A DNA stretch of 52,841 nucleotides from Pirellulaceae bacterium (GCA_016784735.1 JADHUC010000027.1:1-52841), one strand, 5' to 3'; positions 8,474 to 18,070 are shown, counted from the first letter of the stretch. The notes: generated by a model not told the origin, from the letters alone. Program-made: numbers and translations.

Positions 8474-9751
8474 TCAAATTCGCCACGGATCGCGCATCGC
8501 TCGTGACCCCATGCGGTTGGCTTCGTCGTCGCCGATGAATTCCTCCTTGACCGGATCGAACTTCAGTGTTCGGCCGAGTTGCCAGGCGATGTAGGCCGCG
8601 TGGCAGGCTACGTGCGATCGTGCGGCGACGTCGGAATTCGCATTTGGCGCTTTGCGCGTTTTGACACAATCAAGGAAGTTGCGGATGTGCGTGGCGGGAT
8701 CGGTCCCTCGCCGAGTGAAAACGGTTCGCTCGGTACGGAGCGATTCCGGTTCGAGGGCGAATTGTCCGCTGTCGCCCGTTTCGATCCAACCCTCGTCGCC
8801 TTCATATCGAGCGCTGCACGTGCCCATGCCCATCCAGCCATCGCTGCGCATCACCAACTTCAGGCCGTCGTCGTAAGTGCAGACGGCGCCTCCCTCGTTC
8901 GGCACGTATTCGACGGGTGTAGTATGGTCTTTCTGGGCAGCCCATTGGCAGAGGTCCACCGTGTGAGCGCCCCATTCCAGGATCCCACCGCCGTGGAAAT
9001 CGAAGAAGCCTCGCCACCGGCCACGGACGTACTGCGAGTTGTACGGACGCCACGGGCAGGGCCCAAGCCACCTGTCCCAATCGCACTCGCCCACCGCCGG
9101 CTGGGGTTCGGCCGGCAGCCAGTGGTGGCTGGTGGTCGGGGGCCGAGTGTTGGCGTGTACCGTGTGAAGCTTGCCGAGCTTGCCGGCTGCAACCAATTCG
9201 GCGGCGAAGATGAAGTTGCCGATACTGCGACGCTGGGTACCCGCCTGATAAACTCGCCCGTATTTCCGGTAAGTATCGGCCAGCGCCCGGCTCTCGCTAA
9301 TGGTCATCGAGCACGGCTTTTCGCAATATACGTCCTTACCCGCCTTGGCCGCCGTGATCGAGGCCATTGTGTGCCACCGGTCGCCGGTAGCGATCAGCAT
9401 GGCGTCGATATCAGGCCGGGCGAGGATTTCGTGCATGTCCCGGTACATGGCACAGTCCGTGTTGCCGTACTTGGTGTCGGCCATCGCTTTGATGGCCTCG
9501 CGCCGCTGCTTGCGCACGTCGCAGATGGCAACGAACTGCACGTCCGAGTTGCCCATGAACGAGCCCAGATCGCCGGTGCCTCGACCGCCGAGCCCGATAG
9601 CGCCCAGCACAATTCGCTCGCTGGGGGCCACCGCCCCGCTCATACCCAAAGCCGCCCCAGGGATGACATAAGGCGCTGCCAACACGGCGCCCGCTTGGGC
9701 CGCCGTCTTCAGCAGTCGCCGTCGATTTAGCTTTATCATCTTTTCCGGCAT
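8474..9751 (-). CDS. Tat-exported Gfo/Idh/MocA-family oxidoreductase (EKP type)
   Basis: The 425-aa protein has a Tat signal with three arginines (LNRRRLLKTA), a Rossmann loop GLGGRGTGDLG, the family signature YCEKPCSMTISE and a catalytic-region GGILEWGAHTVDL. AAAGGGAG precedes the ATG. It is the member most like the plus-strand oxidoreductase at 49399-50712: both share TGTQR, a CPWRPYN block and a C-terminal GDDEAN followed by SRAMR. It would act on a sugar or cyclitol in the periplasm; the substrate is unknown. The HEAT gene at 6133-8340 follows it on the same strand, and palindrome A copy 2 lies upstream, so it probably begins a separate transcriptional unit or RNA segment. Confidence 0.92.
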   Translation of the reverse strand: MPEKMIKLNRRRLLKTAAQAGAVLAAPYVIPGAALGMSGAVAPSERIVLGAIGLGGRGTGDLGSFMGNSDVQFVAICDVRKQRREAIKAMADTKYGNTDCAMYRDMHEILARPDIDAMLIATGDRWHTMASITAAKAGKDVYCEKPCSMTISESRALADTYRKYGRVYQAGTQRRSIGNFIFAAELVAAGKLGKLHTVHANTRPPTTSHHWLPAEPQPAVGECDWDRWLGPCPWRPYNSQYVRGRWRGFFDFHGGGILEWGAHTVDLCQWAAQKDHTTPVEYVPNEGGAVCTYDDGLKLVMRSDGWMGMGTCSARYEGDEGWIETGDSGQFALEPESLRTERTVFTRRGTDPATHIRNFLDCVKTRKAPNANSDVAARSHVACHAAYIAWQLGRTLKFDPVKEEFIGDDEANRMGSRAMRDPWRI

Positions 9752-9828
9752 GAATACTCCCTTTCGTCAAACAAGGTCTACACTTCCGCCGGGTGAGCCC
9801 AGAGAAAGCAGCCGCAGCGCGGCAGTCT

Positions 9829-9920
9829 TCGTTTAACCCGAAGCCGGAGGCGATGGCGGGCCCCGCGAGTGGACAGTCTATCCCACTGCCCGCCATCGCC
9901 TCCGGCTTCGGGTTAAACGA
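9829..9920. repeat. Palindromic repeat family A, copy 2
   Basis: Exact 33-bp arms (9829-9861 and 9888-9920) flank a 26-nt loop. The arms match copies 1 and 3 but the loop differs, which suggests the stem is under selection or was recently copied while the loop drifts. It lies in the 204-bp space between the stop of the HEAT gene at 9956 and the start of the oxidoreductase at 9751, where a terminator or processing hairpin would separate two units. Confidence 0.95.
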
Positions 9921-9955
9921 CGATAACAAAACTGACTACGTCGAAGCAAACGTCC

Positions 9956-12391
9956 TCACGGTGCCGGCCGGTAAATCCCTAGCTCTCGCACGGCTGGTGA
10001 TGCTCCGTAGTAACCTGTGATCTTAAGCTCCACGGCCTTGGCCGTCACCTCCTGGATGCTGACAACGAGGAAATTGTCGTCGTATTGAGCGTTTTCGATC
10101 TTCTTCACCATTTTGCCGTCACAGACGACCTCGAAGTCCTTGGGGGCGTAATCGTGGTGCCCGTAGCCGATGATACTCAGGGCCGCGATCCGCTCGGGTT
10201 GTTTGAACGTGACTACGAGGCGATAGAGCGGCTGATCGTTCTCTTCGTCCCAGTAAGTCCCATGATTGCCGTCGAGGGCGGCCTGGTCGCCGCTGGCCGT
10301 CCCGTCTTTTTCCAGATCGTCCGGGCTGGTGGCCGCGCCCTGCGTAGCGATGTTCACCATCCGGTCCACAACGATCAGCGAACTCTCGGCAAGCTGGCGG
10401 GCAGTCGGCGATTTGCACACCTCCAGGACCTTCCGTATCGCCGCGCCCGCCACGTTCAAGTCCGTCTTCTGCACGCTCTTGGCGATCTTGACCACCGCCG
10501 CGGCGGCTTCGGCCTCGAGCGATTCGTCAGACAGATAGCTGAGGGCAAGCTCCAACGCCGTCGGATCGCCGATCTCGGCCAACGCGCCCAGGACCAACTT
10601 CTTCTCCTCGGGGCGAGCGGCCACCTTCATCGCTTCGGACAACAGTTTCACCTTTTGTTGCGCCGGTCGGTTGTCCGGCAGCACGGCCATGCGTGTCACG
10701 CCGCGCAAGGCCAGCACCTTGTGAACCTGGCTCTCGCTTGACCGCGCGAGTTCCAGCAGGTCCCCGATCGGAGCGGCGTCCGGCCAATTCACGAGACCTC
10801 GTACGGCCGCATCCTTGACAGACGCATCGGCGTCACCGATCGCCTCTCGTAAACCATCGAGCGATTTGTCGGATCGAATGGTGGCCAGCACGTGGAGTAA
10901 CGAGCAACGCACGTCGGCACTCTGGTCGGTCATGAACGTGAGCACACGTTCGGCCGCCCAGTCATGATAGATCGGCATCGTCCGCTGGCCGATTGCGACG
11001 GATGCCCTTTCGGCGGCGCCACGATCCTTCTCCGATTCGGCTGCTGTGAGGATCTGGAGCATCCGTGGAAAAGCCTGGCATCCGGCCACCGCACCCACCG
11101 CACCAACGGCCTCGATCCGCACCGTCTGCTCGGCGTCGTTAGCGAGTTCCAGAAGAGTCGGAATAGCAGATGTCGTAGTTCGGGCTGCCAGCGTTCGGAT
11201 CGCTTCGATCCTTTGCGCCGTCTCGCCGTCCTGGGCGGCCGCGACAAGGGCCCGGTCAACGTCGGCGCCGCGCAACTGCTGAAGGCTCTTGCGGGCTGTC
11301 GCCTGTTCGCTACCGCCACCTGCAGTTGCGATCGGGAGCAGCAGCGGAACGACGCTTTCGTCGCCGAGCCGTCCTATTGCGCCCAATGCGGCCACACGGA
11401 TGTCTTCCTCACCGCTGTCGGCGGCCGCCAAGACAGCGGGCAAAGTGGCCTTTTCGTTTACCATACCCAGGATCGCTGTCTGAACATCCTTAGAGAATGT
11501 CGGCAATGCGGAGAGAACAGGATTCAAGATCTCGGCCCCGCCAAGTTCGCAGACGAGTTTGGCCGTGGACAGACGGAGCTTGGTGTCTTCGGCTCGTAGA
11601 GCCGTCGTCACCAGCGGTGGGGCCTTGTCCGGGTCCTTGGTCAGGATGCCGCGGAGCGCGCCGATCTGGACTGCCACATCGCCGGATCGCTCGTACAGTT
11701 CGCGGTACACCGCCGATGCGTCCGTCGATTGACCTTCGGCCGCCATCCGTTCCGCGCACAGCAACATGGCGTGAAACCGATAGCGTTTGAGGCTGTCGGA
11801 CGCACTGGCCGCTTGGATCGCCGCAAGAGCCTCCTTGTTGCCAATTTGTCCCAGCGCGTACAAAGCGGCTTCGGCGACTGCGGGTTCCTTATCGCCGGCC
11901 AGCGGGGCAAGAAGCGGAACGGCCTGGCAATCTCGCCGCGCGCCGATGGTGCAGACAACGCCGACCAGCAGGGCGCCCTTCACTTGGCACACGGCATCGC
12001 GCAGGGCTTCGTCCACTTTGGGGCTGGGGATGCCCTGGAGAGCCCAACGTGCGACAGTTGCGAGGTCCTTGTCGGCAACCAGCGGCACCAGCGCGAGGAC
12101 CGATCGCTCGGAGCCGGCTTGGCGAAGTTGTCGGCAAACCCAGTCTTTCGAGGCAGTCGTCGCGTCGGGTGACGCTAGGATCGTTAGCAGCTTCGTTTCG
12201 ATTGCACAAAGCTCCTCCGGCGCGGCCGCGCGGATCTCCGCTTCGATCGCCGTGGTCGCCGTACGAGGTCCGCTGAACTCGTAGGTGAGAACATCGCTGT
12301 AGGGTGCCGGCAACTCCTGGCCGAAGACGCACGGGGCAATGGCTAAGGCCGCCAAAATGGTCCAGAGGATATGGTTAAGTGGTCGTTTCAT
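9956..12391 (-). CDS. Secreted HEAT-repeat protein with C-terminal F5/8 type C-like domain
   Basis: The 811-aa product has a Sec signal (about residues 1-24) and HEAT repeats over about residues 50-680, for example EQTVRIEAVGAVGAVAGC and ADVRCSLLHVLATI. The last 110 residues are a beta-sandwich resembling coagulation-factor 5/8 (discoidin) domains: ALDGNHGTYWDEEN, then ALSIIGYGHHDYAPKDFEV and VRELGIY. Such domains commonly bind glycans or anionic surfaces. The N-terminal repeat block shares VDEALRDAV, KGALLVGVV and a GxRRD motif with the other HEAT proteins in the window, so they are paralogues. It is the partner of oxidoreductase 12423-13700, 31 bp upstream. GGGAG supports the start. Confidence 0.87.
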   Translation of the reverse strand: MKRPLNHILWTILAALAIAPCVFGQELPAPYSDVLTYEFSGPRTATTAIEAEIRAAAPEELCAIETKLLTILASPDATTASKDWVCRQLRQAGSERSVLALVPLVADKDLATVARWALQGIPSPKVDEALRDAVCQVKGALLVGVVCTIGARRDCQAVPLLAPLAGDKEPAVAEAALYALGQIGNKEALAAIQAASASDSLKRYRFHAMLLCAERMAAEGQSTDASAVYRELYERSGDVAVQIGALRGILTKDPDKAPPLVTTALRAEDTKLRLSTAKLVCELGGAEILNPVLSALPTFSKDVQTAILGMVNEKATLPAVLAAADSGEEDIRVAALGAIGRLGDESVVPLLLPIATAGGGSEQATARKSLQQLRGADVDRALVAAAQDGETAQRIEAIRTLAARTTTSAIPTLLELANDAEQTVRIEAVGAVGAVAGCQAFPRMLQILTAAESEKDRGAAERASVAIGQRTMPIYHDWAAERVLTFMTDQSADVRCSLLHVLATIRSDKSLDGLREAIGDADASVKDAAVRGLVNWPDAAPIGDLLELARSSESQVHKVLALRGVTRMAVLPDNRPAQQKVKLLSEAMKVAARPEEKKLVLGALAEIGDPTALELALSYLSDESLEAEAAAAVVKIAKSVQKTDLNVAGAAIRKVLEVCKSPTARQLAESSLIVVDRMVNIATQGAATSPDDLEKDGTASGDQAALDGNHGTYWDEENDQPLYRLVVTFKQPERIAALSIIGYGHHDYAPKDFEVVCDGKMVKKIENAQYDDNFLVVSIQEVTAKAVELKITGYYGASPAVRELGIYRPAP

Positions 12392-12422
12392 GATTATGTC
12401 TCCCTTGCCAACGTGCAGCGAA

Positions 12423-13700
12423 TCACAGGTGCCACGGACTTCGCATCGCGCGGGTCAGTAGCTGCGATGCACCCGGATCGTCGAGGATGATCTCCCGCTC
12501 GGGGTCCCACCGAATCTTGCGGCCTGTGAGAATGGCGATCATGCTGAGCTGTGTGATGTTGTCCGACAACGCGGCGACTTCGACTGGCGCGACCGTCTGC
12601 CGACGCGTGCGGACGCAGTCGATGAAGTTGCCCATATGATGACGGCTTTCGTACAAGCGCACATCGTTGGGACGAATCTTCTGCTGCGCGAGCGATTCGG
12701 GTTCGAGCCGAATTCCGCCGCGACTGAGCGACACGCGACCGTTCTCGCCGACGATGGTTGCACAATCGCCGCCCGGAGTGAAATGGAAGTCGACGCCGTT
12801 GGCAAACTTGCCTCGGATGTCCCAGTCGTACGGAGCGTCGAACAGGCCGTCGCCGAATTTGCCGGTCCCTTCGTATTCAACGGGCACGGCCCCGACATCG
12901 TCGCCCATTGCCCACACCATGTCGGTCAAGGGATGGGCTCCCCAGCCGCCGATGAAACCGTGAGCATTGTCCAGCACCCAGTACGATCCCCAGCTTGTAC
13001 AGCGGTCCTTGGTATAGGGCCGCCAGGGCGCCGGTCCGAGCCACAAATCGTAGTCCAGGTGGTCGGGAACGGGGATCGGCTCCAACGAACCGCCCTCGTA
13101 CCCGTAGCTGGGCGCGGTAACGGTCACCTCCTGGATCTTGCCGATCCGCCCGTTGCGTACCAGTTCGCAACCGAAACGAATATGCGCCAGCGAACGCTGT
13201 TGCGTACCATATTGAAAGATCCGCCCGTAACGCTGCACTTCTTGGCGAATGGCGGCGTTTTCCTCGACGCTCAAACCAAGCGGTTTTTCCACGTACACGT
13301 CCTTGCCGGAGCGTACTGCCATCAGCGCGGCCGGCACGTGCCAGTGATCGGGCGTGCCGATCGTGACCGCGTCGATATCGTCACGGGCCAACATCTCGCG
13401 CAGGTCGCGATAGGGCGTACAGACATTCTCGCCGTACCGCTGGTTCAGGCTGGCCGCGCGCTGTTCCCGCCGATCGCTGAACACATCGCACACGCCCAGC
13501 ACCTTGACGTTTGGCTGTCCGGCCGCTGCGAACAACAATCCGGATCCACGTCCGCCCACGCCGATCGAGCCAATCGTGGTCTGGTTACTCGGTGCAACGT
13601 CCCCAAAGACCGACGACGGGACGATGGTCGGCAGAGCGAAGCCGACACCTCCAACCGCTGCTCGTTTAAGGAACCCACGTCGCGTGAGGTTTCTTCCCAT
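12423..13700 (-). CDS. Tat-exported Gfo/Idh/MocA-family oxidoreductase (EKP type)
   Basis: The 425-aa protein begins with a textbook Tat motif (TRRGFLKRA) and has the Rossmann loop GVGGRGSGLLF, the signature YVEKPLGLSVEE and an active-site-region segment GGWGAHPLTDM. GAGGAGG lies 7-8 bases before the ATG. The reaction is expected to be NAD(P)-dependent oxidoreduction of a sugar-like compound with a cofactor carried through the Tat system. The substrate cannot be told. It sits 41 bp after the HEAT gene 13742-16339 and 31 bp before HEAT gene 9956-12391, so the two middle units are probably one transcript. Confidence 0.92.
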   Translation of the reverse strand: MGRNLTRRGFLKRAAVGGVGFALPTIVPSSVFGDVAPSNQTTIGSIGVGGRGSGLLFAAAGQPNVKVLGVCDVFSDRREQRAASLNQRYGENVCTPYRDLREMLARDDIDAVTIGTPDHWHVPAALMAVRSGKDVYVEKPLGLSVEENAAIRQEVQRYGRIFQYGTQQRSLAHIRFGCELVRNGRIGKIQEVTVTAPSYGYEGGSLEPIPVPDHLDYDLWLGPAPWRPYTKDRCTSWGSYWVLDNAHGFIGGWGAHPLTDMVWAMGDDVGAVPVEYEGTGKFGDGLFDAPYDWDIRGKFANGVDFHFTPGGDCATIVGENGRVSLSRGGIRLEPESLAQQKIRPNDVRLYESRHHMGNFIDCVRTRRQTVAPVEVAALSDNITQLSMIAILTGRKIRWDPEREIILDDPGASQLLTRAMRSPWHL

Positions 13701-13741
13701 GCCTGATTCCTCCTCTTGTCGCGTTGATCGTGAATCGCGTT

Positions 13742-16339
13742 CTATTCACTTTCCCACAGCCAAAGCTCGCTGACGACCACGTTGGGTGAGCCTTCGTTGC
13801 GGAAGGTGATTCGCAGTCTGCCGTCCTTGTTTAGCTCCGGCGGGACTGTCAGCGTGTGCTCGTCGGGATCTTGCTTGTTGGCGCCCGATGGCAACCTGGT
13901 CTTGTTTAGCACCTTCGTTTCGCGCTCGCCCTTGCCTGTGGCCAGCGATACGGACTGGGCGCGGGTGTTGTGGTCGTAATCCCACCACGTGAAGCCGATC
14001 TGGTACGCCTTCTTCGGATCCAGGCCCGTGGCCTCGAAGATCACCAGTTGGCCATCGAAGAAGATGCTGCCGAAGCGGGCATCGGCGGTTCGCAAAGACT
14101 CGCTCCAGATGTATGGCGTGCCGGCGACGAGTCGCAACAGCGGCTCGTCCTTGTCGCCATCGGCGGCGTCCGGCCCGCAGTCCAAGTAGCAGGCAAGCCG
14201 ACAGCCCTTGGGCGCACGCTTGGCGAGTGTGGCCTTGTGGGCATCGCTTCGCTTCTTGTCGTGACGGAGCGCTTGCTGGATATCTGAAGGTGACGGGACC
14301 CTCTGGGCCTCTTCGTCCAACGCGGCAGCCTGGTCGGCTACGCTCTTATCTTTCGTCGTGTCCATGAGCTTTCTCATTGCGGCGCGCACTGCCGACGGGT
14401 CGGCCAAGAGCGATGCTCGCGCGATTTTCAATGTGGCCACCGCGGCCTCGGCGTGCACATCCGCGTCGTCAAGGAACTTCGTCGCGACATGAAGAGCGCC
14501 GGGGTCGGCCACTTCGGACAGTGCCGCCAGCAGCATCTGCTTTGCCTGAACGGTGGTTGCGATGGGAAGGATCGCATCGAGCATCTTCAGCCGCGTCGAC
14601 GCCTCCTTCACTTCGCGAACCAGACGCATGTACCCTCGCAAAGCCAAAACGCGGTGAATCGGGCTGTCGGATGCTTTGGCGATCTTCAAGAGTTCGCCAG
14701 AAGCCGAAGCGTCCGGCCAACTCGTTAGTGCACGGACCGCAGCGTCCCGAACGGCCGGATCGGTGCTGCCAATCTGTACACGGACGGCGTCGAGCGCTTC
14801 AGCGCCGCCAAAGCCACCCAGCACGCGCAAGAGCGGAGCTTTCGCCTGAACCGTTGCTTTGTTCAAGGCGGCTACAACCGGATCGATCCGGTCGGACGGC
14901 TCGTCCATCCGACTGCCGGTCGCCACAACGGCCCGTTCCGCAACCGCAGCTTCGTTTGCGTTGGGCGCGGCCACCAGAAGCTCGACCAGTTTGACATAGC
15001 TGTCTGTCGGCGCAACTGCTGCCAGGGCCTCGAACGCCGCCACGCGGATTTGTAGGTCGTCGTCGCTGGCCGCTTTGATTAGTACCGGCGCGGCTTCGCT
15101 GGCGCTTCGCGCGGCCAACGCTCGAATCGCTTCCGTCCGAACGGCGGGATCTCCTGCGGCGGCCATCGCGATGAGCTTCGCATCTACGTCCGAGCCCGCG
15201 AGCATGGCAAGGCCCTTGCGCGCCGCCTGCTGGATTGCAGCGTCCGATGTGCCGGCGAGTCCTGCCAGACGTTCAGCCGTGGAAGCGTCGCCAAGGCTGC
15301 CCATCGCTCGGATAGCGGCAGTACGTACCACCTCGTCTTCGTGATCCATCCGTGTCGCAACGGTTGACGCTGCCGATCTGTCCGCACGTAAGGCCAACAC
15401 ATCAAGGACGAGCACCTGGCCGGTAGGATCGAGTTTCTCCAATCGTTCGACCAGAGCTGCCGTCACACTTGCACCGGGCAATCGGCTGGCGAGTCGGACG
15501 GCAGTGCCTCGCAGGAGCGGGTCTTCGGAGGCGAGCAAGTCCAACACAAATGGCGTCGCTTGGTCAGCGGCAACGTTCGCCAAGCCAACCAGTCCGGCCA
15601 CACGTCGGAGCGCAGGTCCATCCGATGCCCAAACCTGCTGATAAATGGCCGCCGCACCGGCCGAGTTACCCGAAGCTGCCAATCGCTCGGCACACTGCAG
15701 TCGCGCATTGTGCAGGACCGTCTGCGCCGCGTCGGGCACGTTGGCTTGCATCAGTACCGTGGCAGCTTCAGCGGTACCGATCTTGCCAAGGGCTTCAGCC
15801 GTGGCCGTAACAACTTGTGCATCGGAATTGCTCAGAAGGCCAGCCAAAACATCAACTGACTTTGCGTCGCGACGGACGCCCAGAGTGTTGATTGCGCCGA
15901 GAAGACAAGTGCCTTTCAGGCGTTCCACAGCGCCGCGCAATGCTGCCAACGACGCTTCGCCGGGGATCGCGTCTAGCGTGTAGCGGGCGATCTCGGCGGT
16001 CTCGGGATCATCAAGCATCTTTGCCAGCACAGGCACTTGAGCTTCGGTCCCGACAATGACGAGCTGTTTGCAGATGAACGTCTTGGTTGCCTTCGAGGTA
16101 TCGGGTCGGGGCAGAATCGCGGTTAGTCGTTTGGCAACCTCAGCCTTGCGAGCCGCATCTGTGGCAAACCGGCCAACGTGCAACTCCAAAACACGCAATG
16201 CTGTGTCGTCTTGGCCGTGGTCGTAGCTGGCCAGTTGTTCGAACGCCTGGTCGACCGACAGTGGCGTCTGTGGTTCGGCAGCACGGGCGAATTGAGCGAG
16301 AACCGCGAGAAGAACCACTGTGTGTGTTAGATATCTCAT
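13742..16339 (-). CDS. Secreted HEAT-repeat protein with C-terminal beta-sandwich domain
   Basis: The 865-aa product has a Sec signal (about residues 1-20) and a long HEAT solenoid, for example DEVVRTAAIRAMGSLGDAS and DPAVRDAAVRALTSWPDAS. The final 170 residues or so change character: a Cys-containing entry (GCRLACYLDCGPD), then beta-type sequence with GSIFFDGQLVIFEATGLD and RITFRNEGSPNVVVSELWL. This looks like a carbohydrate-binding or malectin-like sandwich, but I cannot name the family. Its N-terminal block matches the paralogues. It follows oxidoreductase 16388-17731 by 48 bp. GGAG precedes the ATG. Confidence 0.87.
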   Translation of the reverse strand: MRYLTHTVVLLAVLAQFARAAEPQTPLSVDQAFEQLASYDHGQDDTALRVLELHVGRFATDAARKAEVAKRLTAILPRPDTSKATKTFICKQLVIVGTEAQVPVLAKMLDDPETAEIARYTLDAIPGEASLAALRGAVERLKGTCLLGAINTLGVRRDAKSVDVLAGLLSNSDAQVVTATAEALGKIGTAEAATVLMQANVPDAAQTVLHNARLQCAERLAASGNSAGAAAIYQQVWASDGPALRRVAGLVGLANVAADQATPFVLDLLASEDPLLRGTAVRLASRLPGASVTAALVERLEKLDPTGQVLVLDVLALRADRSAASTVATRMDHEDEVVRTAAIRAMGSLGDASTAERLAGLAGTSDAAIQQAARKGLAMLAGSDVDAKLIAMAAAGDPAVRTEAIRALAARSASEAAPVLIKAASDDDLQIRVAAFEALAAVAPTDSYVKLVELLVAAPNANEAAVAERAVVATGSRMDEPSDRIDPVVAALNKATVQAKAPLLRVLGGFGGAEALDAVRVQIGSTDPAVRDAAVRALTSWPDASASGELLKIAKASDSPIHRVLALRGYMRLVREVKEASTRLKMLDAILPIATTVQAKQMLLAALSEVADPGALHVATKFLDDADVHAEAAVATLKIARASLLADPSAVRAAMRKLMDTTKDKSVADQAAALDEEAQRVPSPSDIQQALRHDKKRSDAHKATLAKRAPKGCRLACYLDCGPDAADGDKDEPLLRLVAGTPYIWSESLRTADARFGSIFFDGQLVIFEATGLDPKKAYQIGFTWWDYDHNTRAQSVSLATGKGERETKVLNKTRLPSGANKQDPDEHTLTVPPELNKDGRLRITFRNEGSPNVVVSELWLWESE

Positions 16340-16387
16340 TGGTATAGCTCCAGCGGATTGTCGCGTTGGTGTCTGATTCCGTCTTGC

Positions 16388-17731
16388 TCACAGCGTCCAC
16401 GGGCTGCGCATCGGTCGCCGCAACATACTGTTGGCCACCGCGTCGTCGACGAATTGCTCCGTGGGCCAGTCCCAGGTGAGTTTTCGCTCGAGGCGCGTGG
16501 TGATGTCGGAGACGATCGTCATTACGGTCGCCGCGAAGCCGGCGTCGACGTTCGACACGGGATCACGACGCGTGCGGATGCACTCCAAGAAGTTGCCGTG
16601 GTGGCTGCGCGACTCGTACAGGTGTACGTCGTTGGGCTTGAGCGCGACTTTCAGCAGCGAGGCCGGCTCGGCCTGGATCCCGCCTCGCACCACGTGTACC
16701 CAGCCGCGATCGCCTTCGAAGCGGACACCGTGAGGTTGCGTGCGGTCGTCGCTGAAGATCATCCGCGTGCCGTCTTCGGCCAGGACATTGACTTGCCAGG
16801 TAATCGACGTGCTCGCCAGGCCCTGAGTGGGAAACACTGCCGTGCCTTCGAGCTGGATCGGACCGCGAGCAAACATTGGCGCGCCCCAGAGGGCACTGTC
16901 GACGTGGTGCACGCCCCAGGAGCCGATCCAGCCGATGCAATAGTCGTAGATAAAGTACCAGTTGTAGCTGCACTTGATGTTGTTGTACGGCGTGTACGGC
17001 GCCGGGCCGAGCCACATCTCGTAGTCCAACTCGGGTGGCGGCGGTGCCGGTTCGGCCACGGCCAGCGAACGGCCGCCGGGTACAGCCACCCGGACCGTGT
17101 GCAGTTTTCCCAGGTAGCCGTTCAATGCCAACTCGGCGGCAAAGCGGAAATTGCGGTCCGAGCGTTGTTGCGTGCCGAGTTGAAACACGCGAGCGTGCCG
17201 CCGTACCGTCTCGCGAACGGTTTGGCTCTCGTAGACGGTCAGCGTCATGGCCTTCTCGCAATAGACGTCCTTACCATGCCGCATGGCCCACACCGAGTGC
17301 AGTGCGTGCCAGAACTCGGGCGATGCGATCGCGACGGCGTCGATGTCGTCGCGCGTGACCAGATCGCGGAAGTCGCTGTACGCGTCGCAGCCCTTGTAAG
17401 TGCCCCGGCCAATATCTTGGGCGTAGCGGGCATTCGCTTGCTGCTGGGCTCTCTCGCGTTTCGATTGATATGGATCGCACACGGCCATGACTTGCGTCGC
17501 CGGATCGCCCATGAAACCGCTGACAAGGCCGCTGCCCCGTCCTCCCAGACCGATATGGCCCGTGCGGATACGGTCATTGGCCGGCGCGCGGCCGTTCATT
17601 CCCAGGACCGACCCAGGGACAAAGTAGGGCGCTGCCACGGCTCCCGCCGCGCCGGCGAGAAACCGGCGGCGCGAAGTTCGAGAACCCGTGGTACATCTCC
17701 GGGTTCTGTGAGGCGAGATCGTTTCGCTCAT
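16388..17731 (-). CDS. Tat-exported Gfo/Idh/MocA-family oxidoreductase (EKA variant)
   Basis: The 447-aa protein uses the ATG at 17731, which has AGGGAGGA upstream; an in-frame ATG 14 codons earlier lacks this. A Tat signal (SRRRFLAGAAG) follows a short Arg/Thr-rich leader. The Rossmann loop is GLGGRGSGLVSGF. The usual EKP triplet is EKA here (YCEKAMTLTVYES), a change next to the active-site Lys. A later IGSWGVHHVDSALWG holds the likely catalytic His. It is the first oxidoreductase after the GntP permease and a small membrane protein and heads the three tandem oxidoreductase + HEAT units. The substrate is unknown, but a sugar acid or a related compound would fit its neighbours. Confidence 0.92.
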   Translation of the reverse strand: MSETISPHRTRRCTTGSRTSRRRFLAGAAGAVAAPYFVPGSVLGMNGRAPANDRIRTGHIGLGGRGSGLVSGFMGDPATQVMAVCDPYQSKRERAQQQANARYAQDIGRGTYKGCDAYSDFRDLVTRDDIDAVAIASPEFWHALHSVWAMRHGKDVYCEKAMTLTVYESQTVRETVRRHARVFQLGTQQRSDRNFRFAAELALNGYLGKLHTVRVAVPGGRSLAVAEPAPPPPELDYEMWLGPAPYTPYNNIKCSYNWYFIYDYCIGWIGSWGVHHVDSALWGAPMFARGPIQLEGTAVFPTQGLASTSITWQVNVLAEDGTRMIFSDDRTQPHGVRFEGDRGWVHVVRGGIQAEPASLLKVALKPNDVHLYESRSHHGNFLECIRTRRDPVSNVDAGFAATVMTIVSDITTRLERKLTWDWPTEQFVDDAVANSMLRRPMRSPWTL

Positions 17732-17782
17732 CTTGTCCTCCCTTTCTGCCGTGTCACATTGAACTCGATTCACGCATCCGGT

Positions 17783-18058
17783 CTATTGCGTCTTCCGTTT
17801 TGGAGTCAGGAGATCGACGACCAAATCTGCCAGCCACCATTCGACGAAGACCAGCACGACCGGGCCAACGAACATCATGATTTGCTTCACGCGGGGATGG
17901 CTGAGAAGTTCGGGGCCTAGTTGGGCCAGCGTTGGGTAGGCTTTTGCCACCAGCGCGCTGTTGAGGACGAGGAAAAAACACGTGAACAGACACGTTAGTA
18001 TCAGAAAGCCGCATCCGTCCCGGCGATCTTTGGCTTTACGGCGCTTCGTGAACCTCAA
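17783..18058 (-). CDS. Small two-helix membrane protein, unknown
   Basis: The 91-aa product has a very basic N-terminus and two hydrophobic segments (about residues 17-38 and 61-84) with a short loop between them, ending in a basic tail. It starts at TTG; GAGGGGAC lies about 8 bases upstream, and no ATG is available in this frame. It lies 12 bp after the permease gene and 51 bp before the first oxidoreductase, so it is probably in their operon. I do not recognise the family. A small subunit or accessory of the permease is possible but only inferred from position. Confidence 0.7.
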   Translation of the reverse strand: MRFTKRRKAKDRRDGCGFLILTCLFTCFFLVLNSALVAKAYPTLAQLGPELLSHPRVKQIMMFVGPVVLVFVEWWLADLVVDLLTPKRKTQ

Positions 18059-18070
18059 CGCTCGTCCCCT

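Noticed and set aside
16358-17920. A 520-codon open frame on the plus strand
   Set aside because: It lies wholly opposite the oxidoreductase gene 16388-17731. Its product is rich in His/Arg/Val without any recognisable domain; high-GC antisense shadow.
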